From Bifidobacterium canis (GTDB lineage Bacteria; Actinomycetota; Actinomycetes; Actinomycetales; Bifidobacteriaceae), in NCBI RefSeq assembly GCF_009727065.1, contig NZ_WNLP01000002.1, positions 124,001 through 188,000 of the forward strand: 64,000 nucleotides of DNA, read 5' to 3'. Numbering within the stretch: the stretch's first letter is position 1; the number at the start of each line of letters is the position of its first letter. Of the stretch, positions 51,896-59,160 are shown in pieces. The translations under genes and the position numbers were made by a program. The notes under the pieces were generated by a model. The model was not told the DNA's origin and did not search any database. It was given only the letters and a program-made list of their open reading frames with translations.

Positions 51896-53263
51896 ATGGC
51901 AGCCACACATTACGACAATCTCATCATCGGATTCGGCAAAGGCGGCAAAACGCTGACCACAAAACTCGCGAGCGAAGGCGAGCAAGTCGCGCTCGTGGAA
52001 CGTTCGCGCGCGATGTATGGCGGCACATGCATCAATATTGGCTGCCTGCCGAGCAAATCACTGATCATCGACGCGCAATCCGCCCACCGTGCCGGCGAAC
52101 CGGGCACGGGGTCTTTTGCGCGCGCGATGGCGCAGAAAACCGCGCTGACAGACGCACTGCGCGCGGCGAACTACAACAAGGTGGCGTCGCTCGACTCCGC
52201 GACGGTGATCGACGGCACCGCGCAGTTCGCTGGCCCGCACAGCGTTCGCGTGACCGCCGAAAACGGAGACGAGCAGATAATCGAAGCGGATCGCATCTTC
52301 ATCAACACCGGTGCGTCACCGAGAATCCCCGATATTCCAGGTCTTCGCACAACGCCGGGTGTATACGACAGCACGGGTATGCTCTCTCTGCCGGAGCTGC
52401 CGCAGCGCGTGGTGATCATCGGCGCCGGATTCATCGGCTTGGAATTTGCGTCTATGCTCGCGGACTTCGGCTCCGAAGTGACCGTGCTGCAACGCAGCGG
52501 CCGATTCCTCGCGCAGGAAGACGAAGATGTGGCGCAGGCCATTCGCGATGTGCTGGAGCAGCAGGGTGTGCGGCTCGTGCTCAACGCGGTCACTACAGAG
52601 GTGGCGATTGGCACTGATTCCGCGGTGACTGTGCGCGCGGAAGTAGATGGCGAGCCCGCTGATTTCGCGGCGGACGCCGTGCTTGTGGCGGCTGGTCGCA
52701 CGCCGAACACCGCAGATCTGAATCTGCAGGCGGCGGGCGTGGAAACTGATGCACGTGGCGCGATCGTCGTCGATGAGCAGCTGCGCACAACCGCGCCGAA
52801 TATCTGGGCGCTCGGCGATGTGAACGGCGGGCCACAGCACACCTATATTTCTTTGGATGATTACCGCGTGGTCTGGTCGCAGCTTTCGGAGCGAGCGAAG
52901 CCGTATTCGCGCGCGGATCGCCGCAATGTGCCGTCGTGCGTGTTCCTGCATGTGCCATATGCGCGCATCGGCATCAACGAGCGCGAAGCAGTCGAGCGCG
53001 ATCTCGACGTGCGAGTGCGCGTGATGCCGACTGCCGCGGTGCCGAAAGCTCGCGTCATACGCGAAACCGAAGGATTGCTCAAGGCGGTCACAGACGCGGA
53101 AACTGGCGAAATTCTCGGCGTTATGCTGCTGTGCCCGGAAGCATATGAGATGATCAATGTGGTCAAAGTGGCGATGGATATGGGCGCGCATGCCGAGGAA
53201 TTGCGTGACGCGATCTTCACGCATCCGACGATGACCGAAGCTCTCAACGATCTCTTCGCCTAA
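51896..53263 (+). CDS. RclA-like FAD-dependent NAD(P)-disulfide oxidoreductase
   Basis: Encodes 455 residues from ATG 51896 with GGAGG at 51884-51888. FAD motif IIGFGKGGKTL, redox cysteines Cys45 and Cys50 in GGTCINIGCLPSKS, NAD(P)-binding IIGAGFIGLEFASML, second FAD motif NIWALGDVNGG, and the dimer-interface HPTMTE. The CINIGC spacing and sequence resemble RclA, the reductase of hypothiocyanous acid and protection factor against reactive chlorine. Lipoamide dehydrogenase or mercuric reductase roles are less likely, because bifidobacteria lack the keto-acid complexes and the protein lacks extra cysteine tails. It is a single gene with its own terminator. Confidence 0.8.
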   Translation: MAATHYDNLIIGFGKGGKTLTTKLASEGEQVALVERSRAMYGGTCINIGCLPSKSLIIDAQSAHRAGEPGTGSFARAMAQKTALTDALRAANYNKVASLDSATVIDGTAQFAGPHSVRVTAENGDEQIIEADRIFINTGASPRIPDIPGLRTTPGVYDSTGMLSLPELPQRVVIIGAGFIGLEFASMLADFGSEVTVLQRSGRFLAQEDEDVAQAIRDVLEQQGVRLVLNAVTTEVAIGTDSAVTVRAEVDGEPADFAADAVLVAAGRTPNTADLNLQAAGVETDARGAIVVDEQLRTTAPNIWALGDVNGGPQHTYISLDDYRVVWSQLSERAKPYSRADRRNVPSCVFLHVPYARIGINEREAVERDLDVRVRVMPTAAVPKARVIRETEGLLKAVTDAETGEILGVMLLCPEAYEMINVVKVAMDMGAHAEELRDAIFTHPTMTEALNDLFA

Positions 53264-53287
53264 CTTCGCGGACTCTCTGCGAGTAAG

Positions 53288-53322
53288 AAAGTGGTCAGAT
53301 TCTATTGGAATCTGACCACTTT
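53288..53322 (+). terminator. terminator after RclA-like gene
   Basis: AAAGTGGTCAGATTC pairs with GAATCTGACCACTTT around TATTG, followed by TTTTTC. Confidence 0.92.
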
Positions 53323-53419
53323 TTCTATAAATTTTCTATGAGTTGTGTTCTCACAATGTTCTCAATCTGTTGCCAAAATGTTGTCAAAGTGTTATCACAG
53401 ACACCTGTTTGAGCAAACA

Positions 53420-53453
53420 AAAATGGCTGATTTCGCTGGAAATCAGCCATTTT
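53420..53453 (-). terminator. terminator of tRNA-Leu
   Basis: AAATGGCTGATTTC pairs with GAAATCAGCCATTT around a four-base loop. On the minus strand it is followed by a T-rich run (TTTTTGTTTGC). It lies 8-41 bases after the tRNA 3' end. Confidence 0.88.
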
Positions 53454-53460
53454 ATATTCG

Positions 53461-53543
53461 TGCGAGCGGCGGGACTTGAACCCGCACGAGCATACGCTCA
53501 CTGCCACCTGAAGACAGCGCGTCTACCATTCCGCCACGCTCGC
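53461..53543 (-). tRNA. tRNA-Leu (anticodon CAG)
   Basis: On the minus strand the 83-base gene starts GCGAGCG and ends CGCTCGC plus discriminator A, a perfect seven-base acceptor stem. The anticodon arm CTGTC-TTCAGGT-GGCAG presents CAG. A long variable arm (TGAGCGTATGCTCG) marks a class II tRNA, and GGTTCAAGTCC gives the T loop. CCA is not encoded. It reads CUG leucine codons, which are very frequent in this genome. Confidence 0.95.
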
Positions 53544-53555
53544 AGACAAAGAATC

Positions 53556-53584
53556 AACTTACACTACAAACGGCAGTAGTGCAA
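53556..53584 (-). promoter_or_regulatory. promoter of tRNA-Leu
   Basis: On the minus strand TTGCAC (53579-53584) and TAAGTT (53556-53561) are separated by 17 bases. The predicted start is about six bases before the tRNA 5' end. Confidence 0.5.
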
Positions 53585-53696
53585 TTCGGCGTGTCGCCAA
53601 TAATTTGGTTTCGCTGAGTAGTCGGCGGGTTTCTGAGGTATAACCTGCGTACTTTTCTGCAAGTGGTACCGTTTTGGTACCTCTGCCACGCCACTT

Positions 53697-53720
53697 GCGA
53701 CCAAATAAATATATGAGTCA
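53697..53720. repeat. copy of dispersed TTGGTCG motif
   Basis: The plus strand reads GCGACCAAATAAATATATGA, almost the reverse complement of the copy at 21540-21560. It lies next to a family 2 hairpin remnant. Confidence 0.45.
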
Positions 53721-53733
53721 TAACATAACCGCC

Positions 53734-53800
53734 GGTGAACTGACCCGCAGGCGGCGGTATTTGTGGGTCAATTAACCTACGGAAAAGTTAACTGCCCCAT
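53734..53800. repeat. family 2 hairpin remnant: one full unit and one half
   Basis: The full unit 53763-53800 is GTGGGTCAATTAAC, a ten-base loop, then GTTAACTGCCCCAT. The right half of a preceding unit (GGTGAACTGACCCGC, 53734-53748) is separated by the same 14-base spacer length as in the array at 12310-12502. It lies in the 303-base gap between tRNA-Leu and tgt, which also contains a CAAGTGG/CCACTTG stem near 53660-53698. Confidence 0.75.
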
Positions 53801-53846
53801 ATTGAACCCATATTGCATATGATTGGCAGCTGCAGCGCAGCAGAAG

Positions 53847-55202
53847 TCAGCCGCGGGAACCGTTCGCGTAGAAGCGGGCGAGCGTTTCGTCTTGGAACTC
53901 GTCGAAGTAGCCGCCGTCGATTGACGCGCGGATGTCATCGAGCAAGTGCACGAAGAAGTACTCGTTGTGAATCGTGGCGAGAGTGAAGCCATTCATCTCG
54001 TGCGCGCGAAGCAAATGGTCGACGTACGCGCGCGAATAATGCGTGCACGTGTAGCACTGGCAGCCTTCCTCGAGTGGGGAGAAGTCGTGCTTATTAGCCG
54101 CTCGCTTGATGTTGTAGCGACCGTCGCGCGTGAAAATAGCACCATTGCGGCCGCAGCGCGCGGGAGCAACACAGTCGAACGTGTCGCCGCCGTTTTCCAC
54201 ACATGCGAAGATGTCGTCGACTGCGGCGATGCCGAGCACGTGCCGCGGGCGAGATTCGGGCATTTCATCGCAGATCCATGCGCAGATGTCGCCGATAATC
54301 CTCTTCTCCATAGCGCCGCCGATGCCCACGCCGTCGAAATCGAGCGAAGCAATCTGCGCGGCGGCGTGGTGACGCAGGTCTTCATAATTCGCGCCTTGCA
54401 CCACGCCATACAGTGCTTGGTATGGTTTGCCCACGCGCTCTTCAGTGAGTCTCTTGTGCTCGGCAACGCAACGCTGTGCCCAGCGGTACGTGCGCTCCAC
54501 TGATTTCTCCTGATATTTGCGCGTATTCATCAGTGTGGTCAGCTCGTCGAATGCGAACATGATATCCGCGCCGATCTTATGCTGAATATTCATCGAAATC
54601 TCCGCCGAGAAACGGTGCAGCGAACCGTTGAGCGGAGATTTGAACGTCACACCATCCTCATCAACGAAGGCCATGCGTTCCTTGCCTTCTGCGATCACGT
54701 CATCTGATTTCATGCCATGAGTGTCCATCGCGAGTGTCTTCTTGAAGCCCGCGCCGAGCGAAAGTACTTGGAATCCGCCGGAATCGGTGAATGTGGGGCC
54801 GTTCCAGTTCATGAACTTCGCGAGACCGCCGGCTTCGTCGAGCACGTCTTCGCCGGGGCGTTCGTAGAGGTGGAACGCGTTCGAGAGCAGGCACTGCGCG
54901 CCGAGATCGACCATAGACTCCGGTAGTACGGCTTTCATCGCGCCTTGTGTGGCGACCGGCACGAACGCCGGCGTGTGAATGTCGCCGTGTGGTGTGTGCA
55001 GAATACCGGTGCGCCCATAGCGTGCACCGCCGCGCCCCTTGCCGGTGGGGGAGTCGGGCAGTCTCGTGACCGTTTCAAAAGAAAATGCGCTGCGGTCGCC
55101 GGGCTTATTTGGTGCGGCACCGCGCGGCTGTTCAACCAATTGCGGAGCCGGCGCTCCGACGAACGTGCTGTTGCTGTCTGCTGGAATGCTCGTGCTTGTC
55201 AT
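53847..55202 (-). CDS. tgt: tRNA-guanine transglycosylase
   Basis: Encodes 451 residues from ATG 55202, which has TAGAAT seven bases upstream and no Shine-Dalgarno sequence (leaderless). Active-site regions: FTDSGGFQVLSLG, GVTFKSPLNGSLHRF, GVVQGANYEDLR, GIGGAM, and zinc ligands CQCYTC...H near the C-terminus. The enzyme exchanges guanine-34 for queuine or its precursor in tRNAs for Asp, Asn, His and Tyr. An N-terminal extension of about 45 residues is polar and variable. The Sel1-like gene ends ten bases upstream in the same direction. Confidence 0.92.
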   Translation of the reverse strand: MTSTSIPADSNSTFVGAPAPQLVEQPRGAAPNKPGDRSAFSFETVTRLPDSPTGKGRGGARYGRTGILHTPHGDIHTPAFVPVATQGAMKAVLPESMVDLGAQCLLSNAFHLYERPGEDVLDEAGGLAKFMNWNGPTFTDSGGFQVLSLGAGFKKTLAMDTHGMKSDDVIAEGKERMAFVDEDGVTFKSPLNGSLHRFSAEISMNIQHKIGADIMFAFDELTTLMNTRKYQEKSVERTYRWAQRCVAEHKRLTEERVGKPYQALYGVVQGANYEDLRHHAAAQIASLDFDGVGIGGAMEKRIIGDICAWICDEMPESRPRHVLGIAAVDDIFACVENGGDTFDCVAPARCGRNGAIFTRDGRYNIKRAANKHDFSPLEEGCQCYTCTHYSRAYVDHLLRAHEMNGFTLATIHNEYFFVHLLDDIRASIDGGYFDEFQDETLARFYANGSRG

Positions 55203-55212
55203 GTGGGCAATT

Positions 55213-56762
55213 CTAGAGCGTGCGGTTGTCTTGCTCGGTGTCTTGCAATCGTTGCAGCCAGCGTTGCACCACGCCATGTTCAAGGAAGTCCAATAGCACC
55301 CCGGGGTCAAATTTTTCTCCCCGCACAATATAGATGACCATCGCCATCACTGTGCGAGCATCGTAGTCCTCAGGATCCGCCTGAGATAGTGACGTCGAGA
55401 GCAAATTGGCATGTAGTAGGCTCAAGTAATCGTAGAACCCCCAATCGGGCTGTTTCGAGAAGAATGATTCAACGGCGTCTTGGAACTGTTCGACGTCGTG
55501 GTCGTAGGACACCCAGAAATATTCATGCCACGTGCCGAACGTGCTCTTATGCGATAGGGCTGGCAGAAAACGCGTGACTGACGTATATGAGTGCGCCGAG
55601 TTCGTGTTGCGCAAAGCCAAGCGCTCTTCGTGTGAAGGGTGACAGAGCAGTTGTGTAAGAAAATCGTCGCCTTCCAAGGCCTCGTCGCGTTCCCGCTTGT
55701 ACCACCATGGGTAAGTTTTTGAGATCTCACCCAAATATTTGTGCGCGAATAGATAGAGATCCCGCGCTCTTTTCACATCAACATCGCAGCCCACACCACA
55801 ACGAAGGCAACGTGCGAGTCGCAGCGCGGCAATCGCCTTCGCATAGTGCATTTGCCCGGTATCGCCTCCGCGCTCGAATGCACGCTCATACAGGGAGAAC
55901 GCACGTCGCACATCACGTGTGCACACCTGCCCCTCGATATACAGATCGCCGAGTAACGCAAGGCCCTCTGCGTCACCGAGTTCTGCCGCACGCTCAAAGC
56001 ACATGCGCGCGCGCTCCGGAATCGGAGGTTGCTGGATAATCGGGGGTTGTCCTTTGAAACTCGCCGTGTAAAACTATTGAAATAGTCTTTACCATTGGTG
56101 TCGTCGTGGTAGATTCTGCCGAGCGCCACCCATGCGCGCGCATTGCCGCGACCCGCAGCATGGCGAAACAGGATCTCTGCGAGTTTCACGCAATCTCGGA
56201 ATTGCTGCTCGGGTTCGTTATTGAAAAGTCCGAATTGTGTATGTGCGCGCTCCGCCTCTTCGAAATAGAACATGCCATATCTGTACGCCTCCCAACCTTT
56301 ACTATCATATGTGGAAGCGTGCGTGCAGTATGAGTCGTCGTCTGAAAAAGTGGAATAAAACGGTGTTCCGGGAAGCCCACGGTATTGCTGAACCCACTGT
56401 TCACGTGGCATCACCGTGTCTCCAGCCGCATCTTTCCAGCAGATGGGCACTGGTTTAATTGGCACGACATAACTCGCTCCATTGCCGTTCCAGTTCCAGT
56501 CTTCTAGCTGCGGGTAGATATTCACGCGCTCGCGGCCATACATGCGCGTCGCGCCAGCCAAGGCGTTCTCAAACAACGGGAATGTAATATATACAGCTGG
56601 CAGTACCGGTCCAATCACTGGGTCGGTAAAGCAATAATACTGTTCGGCATATTCAATGATTGGTACTGTGCTGCGTGTGCGTCTATATTCGTCAGACGGC
56701 ACAAAATCTGGCTCGCTACTATGCATGAACTCAAAATCGTCAGCAATGTTCTTCCCTGCCAT
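55213..56762 (-). CDS. Sel1-like repeat protein, frameshifted as read
   Basis: ATG 56762 follows TAGAAT by seven bases (leaderless). The first frame carries an N-terminal region with GLPGTPFYSTFSDDDSYCTH and a first Sel1-type unit (AEILFRHAAGRGNARAWVALGRIYHDDTNG). After NSF the protein continues in another frame as YTASFKGQPPIIQQPPIPERARMCFERAAELGDAEGLALLG, with more Sel1 units. One extra base in the AAAA run at 56070-56073 joins them into 516 residues. Sel1 repeats are solenoid scaffolds for protein binding; no target is evident. No signal peptide. It precedes tgt by ten bases. Confidence 0.7.
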
Positions 56763-57080
56763 CTTTGAAATTCTAGCAGTTTTGCATACGGTGCTCCGTG
56801 TTGATGTGCATTGAAAATAGCGCGGATTGGTGTTGATTGCATAGCAGATGTTGATGTGGTGTATCTCTCCTTAGAGATGACATTGACGAATGAATTTATA
56901 TATGTTTGCTTTTATTCTCAAGATTCCTTGTACAAAGAAGAATTCAGTTCTCAACAAACATTCAGGAATTTCCAAGGCGAAATGATTTTACTAATAACTA
57001 ATACAGAACGGAAATGATTGCGTGTGCGCAAGTGCCCCGGCAGATTGCGTGTGCGCGATAGAAGATATTAGGGAGAGTCG
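56763..57080. other. AT-rich divergent intergenic region
   Basis: 318 bases between the Sel1-like gene and htrA, with AT content well above the neighbouring genes. A 68-codon forward frame from 56811 has atypical composition and no ribosome-binding site, so I do not call it. Promoters for both flanking genes must be here; only the TAGAAT of the Sel1-like gene is clear. Confidence 0.4.
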
Positions 57081-58859
57081 ATGGCTGACGACAACAATTG
57101 GCCTACCAATACGCCCAACTCGGAGGGCGAGCACACGCAGGAAAACAAAGAAAACGAGACGCCTACTGCGGCGAATGAGCAGCCGACAAGCACGCTGCCA
57201 CCGCTGAATAACACAGTGCCGGGGAATGCGGGCGCGAACGAGCAGTCTGAGCAGACTGCCGGCAACTCCACGCGTTCGCCCGAGCCGTATCGCTTGGCTC
57301 CGCAATACGGCGCGTTCGCTCCGCAGGATCAGACCACGCGAGTGGTGCCGCCTGTGCAGGAGCAGCAGAATACTCAGAACACTCAGAACACTCAGAACAC
57401 TCAGTCGGGACTGCCGTTCCAGACGCAGAACAACCAGCAGAACATGCCTTTCGGCGCTCCAGCTCCGCAGAATCGCAATCCTTATGGCAATGCGAACGGA
57501 GCGAACGGGCAGCCGACGATGAACAATCCGTTTGGCCCTGCCGGTCCGACTGGCCCTAAGGGTCCGAATGGCTCGATGCCGAACAATGGCGCGAATGGTC
57601 CGGCTGTGCCTCAGCAGCCACGCACGGCGAACAACATCATCGTGGCTGTGGTCGCAGCCCTTGTCGCTGCGGCGCTGTGCCTCGGCATTGGCTACCTGGC
57701 ACTGACTGAGGGATGGGTCAACATTCCGAACTCCAGCTCGATGAGCAGCGTGAGCAACGGTCAGAGCGGTTCCGGCACCGCCAAGGTTGAAGGCGGCCAG
57801 GCCGTCGATTGGACGAGCGTGGCGGCAAACGTCACGAAGAGCGTCGTTTCGATTCAGACCACCGTGTCTGACGGCACCGCCAAGGGCTCTGGCGCGATTC
57901 TCGACAAGGAAGGCCACATCGTCACGAACAACCACGTGGTCTCCGGCGCCAAGCAGATTCAGGTGACATTGAGCAATGGCGACATCTACAGCGCGCAGAT
58001 CGTCGGCACTGATTCCACCACCGATCTCGCGGTGATCAAGCTCGACAATCCTCCAAGCGATCTGACTCCGGTCACCTTCGCTGATTCCGACAACCTCGCA
58101 CAGGGCGAAGCGGTCATGGCAGTCGGCAACCCGCTCGGCTACGAAGACACGGTTACCACGGGCATTGTCTCCGCATTGAACCGCCCTGTGACGGTTATGG
58201 ACGAAGACAACTCGACGATCGTCACGAACGCTGTGCAGATCGACGCTTCGATCAACCCTGGTAACTCCGGTGGCCCGACCTTCAACGCGGCTGGCCAGGT
58301 GATCGGCATCAACTCCTCGATCGCCTCCACCGCCTCCAATTCGTCGAGCGCCGGCTCGATCGGCATCGGCTTCGCCATCCCGTCGAACCTCGTCAAGCGC
58401 GTCTCGCAGGAGATCATCAAGAACGGCAAGGCCGAACACGTGGCCCTCGGCGTCACCATTCAGAGCAGCACCGTCGAATCCGATGGCGTGACTCGTGGCG
58501 GCGCAGTGGTGAAGTCCGTGGTCGCCAACAGCCCGGCTGCCAAGGCTGGCATCAAGACTGGCGACACGATCGTCGGCTTCAACGGCGTCTCGGTCACCAA
58601 TAACTACTCACTGCTCGGCTTCGTGCGTGCAGCTGCGATGAACTCCACCGCCAAGCTCACCATCGTGCGCGACGGCAAGACGATGGAAGTCAACGTGACC
58701 TTCGACCAAGCCGAAGCCTCGGTAAACGGTAATAATCGCAGCGAGAGCAATAATAATAACCAAAACAACGATAATAATAACAACAATCAGAACAATAATA
58801 ACGACAATAATAATGATGACAATAGTGATGGTCTGATTGATCCGTTCGGCATGTGGTAA
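57081..58859 (+). CDS. HtrA/DegP-family membrane-anchored serine protease with PDZ domain
   Basis: Encodes 592 residues from ATG 57081 (AGGGAGAG upstream). A disordered Gln/Asn/Pro-rich cytoplasmic N-terminus of about 180 residues contains four NTQ repeats and a collagen-like GPAGPTGPKGP. One helix follows (about 184-207), then an extracellular trypsin-like domain with His285 (TNNHVV), Asp315 (TDLAVIK) and Ser396 (NPGNSGGPT), one PDZ domain (about 455-550), and an Asn/Asp-rich tail. It degrades or refolds damaged envelope proteins. The tandem ACTCAGAAC repeats at about 57370-57405 could vary in copy number. Confidence 0.92.
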   Translation: MADDNNWPTNTPNSEGEHTQENKENETPTAANEQPTSTLPPLNNTVPGNAGANEQSEQTAGNSTRSPEPYRLAPQYGAFAPQDQTTRVVPPVQEQQNTQNTQNTQNTQSGLPFQTQNNQQNMPFGAPAPQNRNPYGNANGANGQPTMNNPFGPAGPTGPKGPNGSMPNNGANGPAVPQQPRTANNIIVAVVAALVAAALCLGIGYLALTEGWVNIPNSSSMSSVSNGQSGSGTAKVEGGQAVDWTSVAANVTKSVVSIQTTVSDGTAKGSGAILDKEGHIVTNNHVVSGAKQIQVTLSNGDIYSAQIVGTDSTTDLAVIKLDNPPSDLTPVTFADSDNLAQGEAVMAVGNPLGYEDTVTTGIVSALNRPVTVMDEDNSTIVTNAVQIDASINPGNSGGPTFNAAGQVIGINSSIASTASNSSSAGSIGIGFAIPSNLVKRVSQEIIKNGKAEHVALGVTIQSSTVESDGVTRGGAVVKSVVANSPAAKAGIKTGDTIVGFNGVSVTNNYSLLGFVRAAAMNSTAKLTIVRDGKTMEVNVTFDQAEASVNGNNRSESNNNNQNNDNNNNNQNNNNDNNNDDNSDGLIDPFGMW

Positions 58860-58877
58860 AGCACACGCCAACGCGGT

Positions 58878-58919
58878 AGCGGCGGGCTCGACTGAGTATT
58901 CAGCGAGCCCGCCGCTTTG
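58878..58919 (+). terminator. terminator after htrA-like gene
   Basis: GCGGCGGGCTCG pairs with CGAGCCCGCCGC around a 13-base loop, followed by TTTGC. Confidence 0.88.
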
Positions 58920-58986
58920 CATTGTGCGCAAGTGTGCACGTGAGTTTGCTGGCAGATAAGACACGCGCGTTCGTGCGCAATTTGCT

Positions 58987-59160
58987 ATAGTGAAGTCCCG
59001 TGCGCGAAAGCGTGCAAATAACTGAATAACTGAATATGAATCTATCTTTTTACGCCGTGTATCGTGATCGAACCGAGGTTCGGCTGCGGTGGGCTAACAA
59101 GGCGTGAAGCTGAATCCTCGCATTCGTGTGGGGAAACGATACCGACCGTAAGGAGATACG
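58987..59160 (+). promoter_or_regulatory. promoter and about 160-base leader of the P-type ATPase gene
   Basis: A TATAGT element at about 58987-58992 would start a leader of about 160 bases before the ATPase. The leader contains three ATAACTGAA-like repeats, a possible long-range pairing (TACGCC near 59051 with GGCGTG near 59100), and small stems (CGAAC/GTTCG). This could hold a metal-responsive RNA element, but I cannot match it to a known riboswitch. Confidence 0.3.

Noticed and set aside
53343-53579. Forward frame across the tRNA-Leu region encoding about 78 residues
   Set aside because: It overlaps the tRNA gene and its terminator; no binding site and no family similarity. The tRNA explains the conserved sequence.
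56811-57017. 68-codon forward frame in the gap before htrA
   Set aside because: No ribosome-binding site, AT-rich atypical composition and no recognisable feature. More likely promoter DNA.
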